In this document: positions 38,331 to 47,847 of the stretch, piece after piece
How the letters are laid out: each line of letters starts with the position of its first letter
Position numbering within the stretch: position 1 is the first letter of the stretch
NCBI GenBank assembly: GCA_946699065.1
Contig: CAMPDV010000109.1
Span: 248,001 to 312,000 of the forward strand
Direction of reading: 5' to 3'
Length of the DNA: 64,000 bases
DNA from: Loxodes magnus
Taxonomy: Eukaryota > Ciliophora > Karyorelictea > Loxodida > Loxodidae
Notes under the pieces: generated by a model
What the model saw: the letters and a program-made list of their open reading frames with translations, nothing else
The model's database searches: none
What the model was told of the DNA's origin: nothing
Position numbers and translations under genes: made by a program

Positions 38331-39211
38331 AATTAAAAAAATGAAGCCTGGCTTTTTACCAAATAAAATTAGAAAGGTAAAAATTAATAAGAATCTGAAG
38401 AGAAATAGTAGAAGCAATCAAAACCTAGGTAGAGAATGTCCACACCTCCGAAGTAATAAAAAATTCCAGTTGACTAAGATCTTTCAGAAATTAATCTTAG
38501 TAAGGATAGAAATAGCTTTGAATAACTTACAGAATTAGTAAAAATTTTGCTTAATGAGGTTAAAAAGCTTAAGGAGTAAAATCAAATATTGATAGAGAAT
38601 CGTGAAAACGTAGAAGATAGATTAATTAAATAAGAAAGAGGAATGGATGCCTATTGAAATATTTAAACTTACTGCTCTTAGTAAATATAGTAAATGAAAT
38701 TAGACTCATAATCATAATTAATTAAATAAACAGAACGTGCATAATAGTCAGAACCAATTGCGATAATGGGGCAAAATCAAATTTAAGAATAATTTTAAAA
38801 CAATTAGCAAGGTTGTCAAATGGAAATTGAAAAAAGACCAAAAATTTATCAGAATACAATGAAGAGTAGAAAGTGTTATTACTGCAAGAAAAAAGGACAC
38901 TAATACAAATAGTGTAGAAACTTCTATGTATTCAAGAATGAATTTAATTAGAGAGTTAAGAGACTGACAGAAAGAATTTATATTACTGAGAGAGGATCTA
39001 TTTATCAAATTAAAGAGACAAGCGCCAAAAGAGAAGATGTAAGGTAGATGGATGAAAGATGGAGAGAGATGAGAAATACAAGATTTAAGACAAGAAAAAA
39101 TAGAAATGAAACAATAAACTTTTCTTTTTATTCACCAGACTATTCTGGTTGGAAAGAGGGAAATTGGTGAAAATCCAAGAAGACCTCTAATCAATTTTAT
39201 CTATTATTATT
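38331..39211 (+). mobile_element. ORF1-only non-LTR-type retroelement, copy 1
   Basis: An 881-bp insertion between two exact 17-bp direct repeats. It begins AATTAAAAAAATG and ends with an (ATT)n tail of about four units, which merges with the right duplication. It encodes a coiled-coil/CCHC protein and nothing resembling reverse transcriptase or endonuclease. A target-site duplication of this length, a simple-repeat 3' tail and the absence of terminal repeats are hallmarks of target-primed reverse transcription. It is related to the copy at 40290-41257 in layout and protein. The overall arrangement is like the mammalian half-LINE HAL1 (ORF1 without ORF2), though no relation by descent is implied. 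Confidence 0.85.
38436..39170 (+). CDS. Gag/ORF1-like protein of element 1 (coiled coil plus CCHC knuckle)
   Basis: 244 residues from ATG 38436 to TGA 39168-39170. A coiled coil (about 25-75: FEQLTELVKILLNEVKKLKE...) is followed by a Q-rich spacer and a CCHC zinc knuckle, CYYCKKKGHQYKQC (C147, C150, H155, C160), then a basic tail with a TERGSIYQIKE motif. Copy 2 aligns as ERGMDAYWNI versus ERDLNASWNI, as QMEIE, and as GSIY(Q/K)IK. Trp74 is TGA here and TGG in copy 2. The family start probably lies at ATG 38341 (MKPGF, matching FKSGF in copy 2) but in another frame, so this copy seems to carry an early frameshift or indel and may be decayed. Expected role: RNA binding/nucleic-acid chaperone in an RNP. 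Confidence 0.8.
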
Positions 39212-39228
39212 ATTTAAAATTGAAGAAT
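39212..39228 (+). repeat. Target-site duplication of element 1, right copy
   Basis: An exact 17-bp copy of 38314-38330, immediately after the (ATT)n tail. Confidence 0.85.
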
Positions 39229-40273
39229 TAAGAATTTCAAAGCAAACAGCCAACAGATTGGAAATGTTCATAGATAATCCAGTTAAGACAATTTATTTAG
39301 CAAAGCGGTAATATTATAACAGTTTAAGAAGATAGTTGTCTAATGAATTAAAGTATATTATTTTCCAGCATATCTATAAACTTATAATTATAAATTATTT
39401 AAAATATTAAAGCATTAAATAAAGAAAATAGAAGCTAGAATGAAATGGATTTGATATTAAGGGAATGTCTCATATTAAATATCTGAATGCTTTATATTAT
39501 ATCTTCAAATGATGAAAAAACTCAATGTTATGATCTTTCTACTATATTCATACTAAGCCATATATATTACACTGATTATATAATTTTAAATATTTAATAT
39601 AAATTAGCAAAATGTAGTATTAAAGCTCCTAAGGATATATTTTTATATTAATCATATTATATACTTCATTACTGAAGATACTCAGATAGCTTATCTCTAA
39701 ATATATGCTCCACATTTAGTTTAAAGAGGAACTATTAAAACCTTAATTACATTTACTAAAGTTAAGATATCTTTAACAAGGATAATTGCTAAGGAAATAT
39801 TTGCATAAAGCTGAAAATATTTAAATGATGACAGCAAAGTTCCTATAAATATAGATTCTATACAATACAAGTACATATAAATCTAATAAATTATAAAGAC
39901 TAGCTATTTAATCATGAAGAGCGTTAAATGAAAAACAATAAAATCTAATGTATAATTATTACTAGAGTAGAATAAAACCTATTTAGAACTAGAATCAACT
40001 ACTCCTTTAAATTAATACACCTAAAGTTAATAACTAAGATATATTTTTAAATGAATAAGGAAATAGTGTAAGCATTATATTTATATTAGCTTCTTCCTTT
40101 TAGAATACTTACTTTTTGTAAGGAAATTTGACTAGCGTATTGAAGTAAAATTTTTAAGCTATTAATATAGATTTTAGTAAAGAAGGAATGCAATATCTGG
40201 TCTGGTTTGATTAGAAGTAGTAGCAAGGATAGTGTATTAATGTTGGAGGATTTAGCTATTAAACATCACATTC
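39229..40273. other. Spacer between retroelements
   Basis: AT-rich. The last ~130 bp (from about 40140) read as a coding-like frame (GMQYLVWFDQKQQQGQ near 40186) that continues up to the second element's insertion point; it may be a remnant of a disrupted gene. No other feature seen. Confidence 0.35.
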
Positions 40274-40289
40274 TATAGTAAGAGTTAGA
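40274..40289 (+). repeat. Target-site duplication of element 2, left copy
   Basis: 16 bp (TATAGTAAGAGTTAGA) repeated exactly at 41258-41273. Confidence 0.88.
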
Positions 40290-41257
40290 AAAAAAATGGT
40301 TGAAAGTTTCAAATCAGGCTTCTATATCAACTCTTCCTAAGCCAAAAAGGAAGGGAGGAAGCGAGAAACCAAGTCTTAATAATTTTAACAATCTTCTCTA
40401 TCACAACCTTAACCAACACTGAACTAACAACTTGGAATCTAGCAAAACGAACGAAAACCAACCTTGAAGAATATACACACGGAAACTCCAACCTCAAGCG
40501 AGAAACTGAGGAAACAGATGAAGTCTGTTCTCCACCAGGAGGTATCAGAGTTCAACCCTTCTGGTCAGATGAGCATGGAGTAGCTTATCAAAGTGGTACT
40601 GAACCTCCAGGAAGAGGTCAAGAGATTGAAGAAGGACAATGATATGCTGATGGCAAAGCTAGAGTTAGCAGAAGGAATTGAGTCAAGACTTATGTCTTAG
40701 GAAAGAGATCTTAACGCCTCTTGGAATATCTCACAAAGTCAGACTAACGAATCCTAAAATTAGCTTTAGAAACAGACTGAACTGGATAACAGACTCGGAA
40801 AAGTAGAAGAGAAATTGTAAACTTTTAAGAAAGAGTAAAGCGAAACTGGAGCTATACAAATGGAAATCGAAGCCTAGAAAGAGCAAACAAATCAAGGCAA
40901 ATAATTCAAAATAAAAAAGAAATGTTTCTGCTGTGCAAGCGTATGACATTTTTATCGGAAGTGTTAGAAATTCTAATAGAAATAAAGAAACTATTGGATA
41001 AAAGAACAACAAAAGAAGAAAAAAGAAGAAGCAAGAATGAAAAGAACGTATTGCAACCCGGATGGTTCAATATACAAGATTAAGATGGAATCAAGGCAAG
41101 TTAAAGGAGGGAAAACCTGGAAAAATCTGAGTTCCCAATCTCGCTAAAATTGGGCGACCCGAACTTTTATATTTAACAGCAGGGAGCATGAACTGCTGTC
41201 TTCCTGACGGGGTTGGAAATCCTAAAACGGAAAACTTAAAATTAATATTATTATTAT
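40290..41257 (+). mobile_element. ORF1-only non-LTR-type retroelement, copy 2
   Basis: A 968-bp insertion between exact 16-bp direct repeats. It begins with seven A bases running into ATG and ends in an (ATT)n tail after a short 3' region. It is clearly richer in G+C than its surroundings. A 7-bp-stem hairpin (ACAGCAG...CTGCTGT, 41176-41199) lies just before the stop and may be a reverse-transcriptase recognition structure. It encodes only the gag-like protein. The intact frame and exact duplications suggest a younger insertion than copy 1. The missing enzymes must come from an autonomous LINE elsewhere in the genome (inference). Confidence 0.9.
40296..41207 (+). CDS. Gag/ORF1-like protein of element 2
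   Basis: 303 residues from the ATG adjoining the 5' A-run to TGA 41205-41207. Residues 1-75 are basic and Q/S/P-rich. A coiled coil spans about 94-185 (MEQLIKVVLNLQEEVKRLKK and onward). The zinc knuckle CFCCASVWHFYRKC (C210, C213, H218, C223) has its Trp217 encoded by TGA. A basic tail carries YCNPDGSIYKIK. The layout (disordered basic region, coiled coil, CCHC knuckle) is that of LINE ORF1/gag nucleocapsid proteins that trimerise and coat RNA. It uses the host code fully (TAG/TAA as Gln, TGA as Trp), so the element is adapted to this lineage. Confidence 0.9.
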
Positions 41258-41273
41258 TATAGTAAGAGTTAGA
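41258..41273 (+). repeat. Target-site duplication of element 2, right copy
   Basis: An exact 16-bp copy of 40274-40289 directly after the ATT tail. Confidence 0.88.
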
Positions 41274-41385
41274 TTACAATTACTTTCATTGAATTTGTAA
41301 TAAGCTACATCGATTGTCTGAAGGTTGTGTATATGAAACTAGTTGCATATATATTTATCACAATATTAATATGATAACAAAAAAA

Positions 41386-41403
41386 TATTAGCCATGTATA
41401 TAT
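41386..41403 (+). repeat. Target-site duplication of the 309-bp insertion, left copy
   Basis: 18 bp (TATTAGCCATGTATATAT) repeated exactly at 41713-41730. Confidence 0.88.
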
Positions 41404-41712
41404 TAATTTATTTCAACTAAAAAGATTTTGGACCGGAAACTCCTTTCCGATTGCACGACCCGACGCTCTCTTTTTATGGAATAATGGGGATATCCTGTTG
41501 TGCTTCAGGCACAGCTGCTAGGGAGCTCCATCGCTATGAGCAGCCAGGTTTCAAGCCCCTACCAAGAGCGGATAATCTCAAAGACAGCGTTCCCTTCAGA
41601 AAATGACTCTGACCAGGGACTTTCTCAGCGACAGGAAAGGAACTTGTTCCTAGCCATAAAACCAGAAAGCATAGTCACGACGGTTATTCTCAGATCCCAC
41701 CATCTTTTCAAT
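41404..41712. mobile_element. 309-bp GC-rich, hairpin-rich insertion (SINE-like or truncated LINE)
   Basis: Inserted between exact 18-bp direct repeats. Roughly half G+C in a region of about a quarter. It contains several perfect hairpins: CGGAAA/TTTCCG (about 41434-41451), GTGC/GCAC around 41499-41512, GCTGCT/AGCAGC enclosing a GGAGCTCC palindrome (about 41515-41563), and AGGAA/TTCCT (about 41637-41650). It shares a CGACCCGA...TTTTAT motif with the 3' part of element 2. All frames are fairly open, but I recognise no protein. A GGTTTCAAGCC segment resembles a Pol III B box, but no A box is evident. Most likely a structured-RNA-derived SINE or a 3' LINE fragment mobilised by the same machinery. 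The orientation is unknown because neither end has an A or ATT tail. Confidence 0.75.
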
Positions 41713-41730
41713 TATTAGCCATGTATATAT
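41713..41730 (+). repeat. Target-site duplication of the 309-bp insertion, right copy
   Basis: An exact 18-bp copy of 41386-41403. Confidence 0.88.
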
Positions 41731-41938
41731 AAATCAGGCATTAACTAATTAAATTCAATAGAACAACTAAAGTTAATACAACTACAGTCTTCACTTATTT
41801 ATCAAAGTTGTTTAATTCACAAACTTTAATCTAAAATAGACAACATAAAGTTAGTATAAAAGAGATAGATTATAAGGAGACATTGATTAATAAAATATAA
41901 TTATGATTAAATTTCTTTAACCAACAATGAAATTTTTC

Positions 41939-43249
41939 TCAAATTTCGTTTGAAATTGGTTCGAAAGCTTTACTGACCTTCCATTTTTTATCTTATTCAT
42001 ATTTCCATTCAATTAAAATCAAACCAATGACTGAGAATATGAAATATAAGGAGAGAACATACTTATTTCCGATATATTCAAGCCAATAATGATGAATTAG
42101 AACAGCAGTCAATGCTGCAGCTACTCTAGCTTGGGCCTGCTTAATATACATTTTTTTGCCGTTCTTGAGACCAAAAACTTTGTTAATTTCTCTCGTTAAA
42201 AAAACGTCCTATCCAGCTCCAACTCCCAGTATCACACAAACAGTTAAAACAAATAAAAATTTCTACTAGAAATGTGTAAGTATTATCATGGAAGTCAACT
42301 ATAAACATACAAAAGTTCTAAAAACTAGTTTGAATTTATTCTGAGGATTTGACTATCAGAAGAACAGTCTACACAATAATCGACATAAAAAGCCTAATAG
42401 AGATACTATTAGAAGCTTGTGGCTATCAAGAATAAATAAACTTCCTATGTGGATAAAACAGTTGATAAAGAAAACTCCTATGCATGAATTTACAAAATAG
42501 ACATATAGTAGTAATAACCATTCCTTAGTTCACATAGCCTCTTAATAAGAAGGATATCTTCTCTAACTTGCTATTAGAAACTATCTAGAAGGACTTATCT
42601 TACTAAACTCTGATTCTTGGGGTGTTCTAAATAAGAAGGCAGCTAGAGATATTGCTAATATTATATAAGCCATGACTTGCAAAGCTAATGGAACATCTTT
42701 TACCTAATATTCTTCAAAAAGAGTTTCTATACATTTCCCTCTGACATCTATAATAGTTGGTAAATAGTTTTCAGAGTTTACTGTAAGAATAAAAATGGGG
42801 ATAAATATTATTGGACTTAAGTCATTTCCCATGTAATAAGGGCTTGCAAACTAAAACCTATTCCAAGGGTATCATGTATAGCAGCAGTAAAATGGAACAA
42901 ACCGAACTAGACCAGAACCTATCCCTAGTAGAGCAGCGAATAAATAAACAATTCCGATTCTGACTGTTAAAGACATTATATATAAGCACAGGGCAATTAA
43001 AATACCTCCTAAGAATGCAGTTATATTAGGAGGAAAACAATTGCTAATTTTAATGGCTACATAAATGCCTATTAATTCAAAAAACAATCCGATAGGATAT
43101 ATGCAAAAAGTAGAATCAGAAGTCAGGGATCTGTCGAAAGCTCGAAGATAACTAGCTATGTAAATTCCTAACGGACCAAAACATACTTAGGAGCCACTAA
43201 CAATACTGATAAGTCCGCTTCCTATTAATTGCTATTATTGTGCTTACAT
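41939..43249 (-). CDS. MFS-like multi-pass transporter
   Basis: An intronless frame of 436 residues from ATG 43249 to TGA 41939-41941. About twelve hydrophobic helices fall in two halves separated by a ~60-residue hydrophilic loop (about 200-260, RTPQESEFSKISPSR...). The first half shows SGSQVCFGPLGIY, FFELIGIYVAIK, LGGILIALCLY, GIGSGLVRFVPFYCCYTWYPW, a pattern like monocarboxylate/OxlT-type MFS carriers. The second half has INCFIHIGSL, FVLTVCVILGVGAGQDVFL and a last TM segment near 405-420. Substrate unknown. The last TGA-containing codons (NEI-TGA) are taken as the stop because the following sequence is intergenic in composition. The stop faces the retroelement cluster, 209 bp away. Confidence 0.85.
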
Positions 43250-43375
43250 TTTATATAAGGGAATTATTTAAATAAACATTAAAAAGTTTAATTTAAAAGG
43301 AATTTACACCAACAAATGTTTTAAATAGTAGTATAGTTAAGAAAAGCAAATCATTAATAAATTTAAAAACACTGC

Positions 43376-45158
43376 TCATATTACAAGATTGGCTAAAAAT
43401 AAGCGCTTCTTTGGTCTTTCCATTGTCTTCTACGCTATTTTCCTGTCTTCAAAATGATAATTCTGCGGGATTTCGAACATGTGGTCTATATTTGCATTAA
43501 GTCTTTGGAAGTTATTGAATGTTATGTTAGCTCTAATTGAATAAGTTAGTGGTATTTGAATCTTGACTGGAAACCCACCAGGATACAAAGAAAGAAAAGC
43601 CTAAATTAAATGTTACCTCTGAATTGATGAAATCTAGTAATTTATGCATGCTCTAGTTTGCAGCAGCCAATACATTGAAAACAGGTATGATATCTTTTAG
43701 CAGAATTGGAAAGTTATCGCAAATCCAAAAAACTGCTTATTAATTCTTGGAAAATTCCTCTACTTTCTCCTCTACTTATTCTTCTTCTAATAGATATTAT
43801 GTGTTTTCAATTTTAGTTTGGTTTGCATTCTTTTTTATGACTTTCAATTTTCCAGAAATTTTTAAATCATATTTCTTGCAATTGAAGCCTTTTATTTTTG
43901 AAGTAGTTTACTTTCCAAGTCAATTAGTTGATGGCTTGAAAGAATAGTTGTTGAGTTTGATATCTCCTTAGACAGGGTCTGCTTAAATTATGTCTCTTCC
44001 TATCGCTTTTATCTCTTCTTAGTCAAAAGGTTCAGTTGGATCAAATATTATTTATTTACTCCTATTGATTACTAGGAGTTCTCTATCCAAATAAATATTA
44101 TTGTACTGAGTGCAGCGTTATGGACATCTAAATAAAGTTGTAATATCTCTCCTTTTTGCTCTCAGATTTCTCCATCCTACTAGAGTTGTATCAAGCCTTA
44201 ATTGATGTCCGCTTTTTCATACTTTAAACGTATCAGAAGGTGCTATTTTACTTAGTAGTGGGATAACTGAACTATCAAATTCTCATTGCATTTCGAAATA
44301 AAAGTCAGGTAAGTTGAGTAAAGCATTAACCGCTATTTGAATATTATCTTTTCACTTTTTATATCTTCTAAGACTTAGATTTTGAAATAGAAGTTGAACT
44401 AATTATTGGTTTTTGCTTTGAATGGCCTCATCAAAACATTACCATCCTAGACTATCTTTAGCAGTAGCATCAGCACCTAATTAAAGTAATATGTCTACTA
44501 TTTCGATAAACTCGGGATATTACGAACATAACTTAATCGAAAGCATTAAAGGAGTATTTCCATGCATATCTTGCTCTTCTAACCTTGTTTTTGAAAACAA
44601 AGCTATTGCGTCTACATCCAATTCAAAGATAGCATAGTGTAGAGGAAACTTTCTAACTTTGACGGCCATTTGTTAATAGCTCTTTTTTTCAAGAAGCAAA
44701 GGCTTTTAAACTTTCTTCTATATCCTACCTTCTTAAATATATTCACTAGCAACTGATAATCCATCACATGACTCTAAAGAACTAAAATTAACTTTTTTCT
44801 TAATATTTTATATCAATTGTTGCTATTCATTTAACTGCTTTAGGGTTTTAAATTTCTCTATTTAGCTTTAGTTAACTAAATCCTGATGAACTACTTTCTC
44901 TGTTTTAGGACTATCTGATTTTAGCATTTCTTTAGTTTAAGCCTCATTGCAGCTGTTATTTAAAGCTGACGAAATCTTTTTTAATTACTTTATTTCCAAA
45001 TGATTTATACCTAAGCAAGGCTTTGATTCATGTCTACGATATTCTCGCATTTCTCTATTTCAATCCTCTACTTTTTTAGAGCCATGAACCTTGTCATGTG
45101 GTCTCTTATGATGCTTTCTTTTTTCCTTCTTTTACTAATCTACTTTGCTTAAAGTCAT
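43376..45158 (-). CDS. ANKRD13-like protein (ankyrin plus GPCR-chaperone domain)
   Basis: 588 residues after removing a 16-nt intron (43601-43616, GTAACATTTAATTTAG); the exon sum is exact. The basic/charged N-terminus contains a Q-rich coiled coil (about 85-125). Ankyrin repeats span about 185-270 (FPLHYAIFELDVDAI, DMHGNTPLMLSIK, LLQLGADATAKDSLG). The GPCR-chaperone region (about 290-580) has FEMQWEFDSSVIP, WKSGHQLRLDTTLVGW and the C-terminal GGFPVKIQIPLTYSIRANITF motif, which is diagnostic of ANKRD13 proteins. In animals these bind ubiquitinated receptors and act at endosomes. The intron interrupts just before the diagnostic motif. No ubiquitin-interacting motif was identified. Family confidence is high. 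Confidence 0.92.
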
Positions 45159-47847
45159 ACTCTATTTGTCAGTACTCTACATATCCAAAAAATATTGTAA
45201 TGCTAATAAAGAAAAATATTAATTTTATTATAAATTGAAATAATCTTATCACCTTAATCCTACCTATGCTATCACCAAAATCAATATACTACCATCATTT
45301 AAGCCGATATTCAAAAAGCAAAAGCTAGACTCAATTTAGTTATATCAATCGAGCTTTGCCTTGCTAGTATGAGAGAAGGACTATTATAAGAATTATTACT
45401 TAGATAAACACCTTCTACCATTAGTTTTCCTCTATTTAAGATAATATTACCAAATCATAATAAACTTTAAATACATTTAATCAGTTAATTCTACCTTTAC
45501 CATAGTCTCAGTTTTAATACTTTTGACTCTTTTAATCTTTTTATAAGAAACATGAGATTAAAAGAAATTTACGAATTCCTTAATTTTAACCATACTAAAC
45601 AATAGCCTTAACATTTTAGGTAGCTATATTATCATTATCTATTACTAATAGAATAAAGATTAGCAAGCTGATATATTAGTAATAAAGTTGTAATCTGATT
45701 TTCCTTTCTTTTAATATAATTTTGCTTACTTTCTTTATAATGTTTTGATAACACAAAGCTATTCAATTAAAACTGCTCTATTTTAGTATCATCTTCATGA
45801 CATTTATATTTATGCAGTGTTGAAAGCTCCTTTCATTACAGATTTTATAATTTCTCTGTTGCTTTATATAATTAAAGTTTTTAGCATATCTATCATTAAC
45901 TTGATATATCCCTATACCATATTAATGCTTTTCCTTAAGAAGTATACATAATAAAAAATCATAGTTGGGTATATAAAATAAAGCTGTTTAGTTGTCTAGT
46001 TAGTAAATTATTACCTTTCCTTACTAATTATCATATCTACTTCTTTAATTTCTGTTTAGATCTCCCCCTTATAAAAGTAGCATGTTAAGGACTGATTAAT
46101 CATTAACAAGCTAATATAATAGGAAAGAAAGCTTTCTTGCTAATAACTATATCATTTTATATTTCTTAGGTGCTATTTATAACTAGCAAAGTTAGTTCTT
46201 TATTACTTGGTTAGTAGTAAAACTTCTTTAATATAAGCATAAGCTCTTTCTAAGTTCCTTGATAATATATTGAATTAGAAGGAAAATTTAGCTCTATAAG
46301 ATATATTTTTAATAACCATTTCATACTAAAAAGAAAATTCCCAGGATTTATGAAATATCCAATCTATGATACCAATAGCCTGAAAGAATATCACTTAATT
46401 TTGGTAATTTCTATTACTAGTTGAAAAGCAATATTCCTTGAAGATTCTTTAATGTATCTATTTGACTTGTTTAAGCTTTTAAAATATTAATAACTATATA
46501 TAATGCACTAAAAATTGAAATTTGTACTTTTTAACAATGCTTTTGCTTAATGCTTATTTAAGCCATTAATCGTATATAAAGTCTAAGCATCTATATACTA
46601 TGCTTATTAATAAAAGCTAGATATTACTGTTTTTATATATGTATAGTATCTTCAATTGCAAGATATTTCTCTTTACTAATAATCAATATCACTTTAGCTA
46701 GTATTACCTGCCTTAAAAATCTTATAATTTCTCTCAATACAAGAAATAGCTCTTAGTAAGACTAGAAATGTTTCCTTTGCTATTGAATTTGATCTTTAAT
46801 AAATGGCATTCCAATAAGCAATATCTCATTAAGGTTATTGGTGTCTTTGACTATTCTAAGTACTTTTTATTCTTATGTTCTTAGTTAAATACTTTAGTGC
46901 ATTAGCTTGTAATGGAATTGCTACATTAGCTTAGTCTTATTAATTTACTTATATACTTATATATTTTCTAAAGGAAGCTCCTATAAATTAATTTGTATTA
47001 GTTAGAACTAAAGAGTCTTAGTAATAAGCTATACTACTGTATTATAGCAAGCTTACTAAGCAGTTTACTCTATTACTATTTGTCTATTTTTAGCATTTAT
47101 ACTTATAAACCTTAACTACTAAAATGCTTCTTAGACTAAACATTCTATAGAAATATAAGCATTAAAGATTTATTTTAGATCCTTCAAACTGCTGTATATA
47201 AGGTTAGAGAATAAAAGCTACTTATAAATATTATATACCATAAACAAATTAAAAAGCCTAGTAAAAAAGCATTTTAAGAGGTAAAAGTTAAGTAAAGTAT
47301 CTCACTTAGTATAACTATAATTCATAAGATGTAGCAAGTTTATTAAATAGGAATGACAGGAATAGATAAAGCTTATAAATATTAGACTAATATATTGTAT
47401 ACAATGTGTAGATTTCTCAATATACATAGGAGTACATTTATTAGTTAATTTTAACTACTTTTGAAGAAAATACTTAGTATATTAAATAGCTAAAATTTAG
47501 CTAGAGAAGAGAGATAGAAATCGGTATAGTAAATTATATTCGATGCTCTATATCTAAAGAGTCTGATAGCATAAGTAAACTAGATTACCAGATTTCTGCT
47601 TGAAGATAAGGAATGAGAAACTAGTAAGAGTAAATGTAATAGATTTAAAAATGAGTTTGTTAATTAATATTCTTTAATGCTTTTACTAAATAGCCTCTTA
47701 AAATAAGTTAGCAGTTAACAGGATTTGATAAGCTAAAAGAATTGAAAGGAAATAGGAAAATTAGTGATATATTTCAAAAAATAGGTTTTTCTTAACAAGC
47801 AACATATTTAAATTAAAGATGACAATATACAGTATTATTATATAAAA
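45159..47847. other. Largest gene-free stretch (2.7 kb)
   Basis: Divergent spacer between the ANKRD13-like and ubiquitin-like genes. Very AT-rich, with many TTAAT/CTTTA-type words. I see no supported ORF, structured RNA, tRNA or repeat array. Confidence 0.35.

Noticed and set aside
38341..38538. A 65-residue standard-code ORF (MKPGFLPNK...)
   Set aside because: It overlaps the gag-like frame of element 1 in another frame. Its first residues may be the original N-terminus before a frameshift, but the rest is a shadow.
38748..39008. An 86-residue minus-strand hydrophobic ORF
   Set aside because: Antisense to the gag-like gene of element 1 for the same reason.
40731..41012. A 93-residue minus-strand hydrophobic ORF
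   Set aside because: Antisense to the gag-like gene of element 2; its Leu/Phe-rich character is the complement of Lys/Glu/Gln codons.
41558..41575. GGTTTCAAGCC resembling a tRNA B box
   Set aside because: No matching A box at the right distance and no cloverleaf could be drawn, so I do not call a tRNA or tRNA-derived SINE.
41500..41718. A 72-residue standard-code ORF (MLQAQLLGSS...)
   Set aside because: It lies in the 309-bp GC-rich insertion and ends inside the right duplication. All frames there are open because of base composition, and the hairpins argue for structured RNA instead.
45159..47847. A hidden gene in the 2.7-kb spacer
   Set aside because: Scanned for TGA-sparse, purine-rich frames on both strands and found none that stood out.
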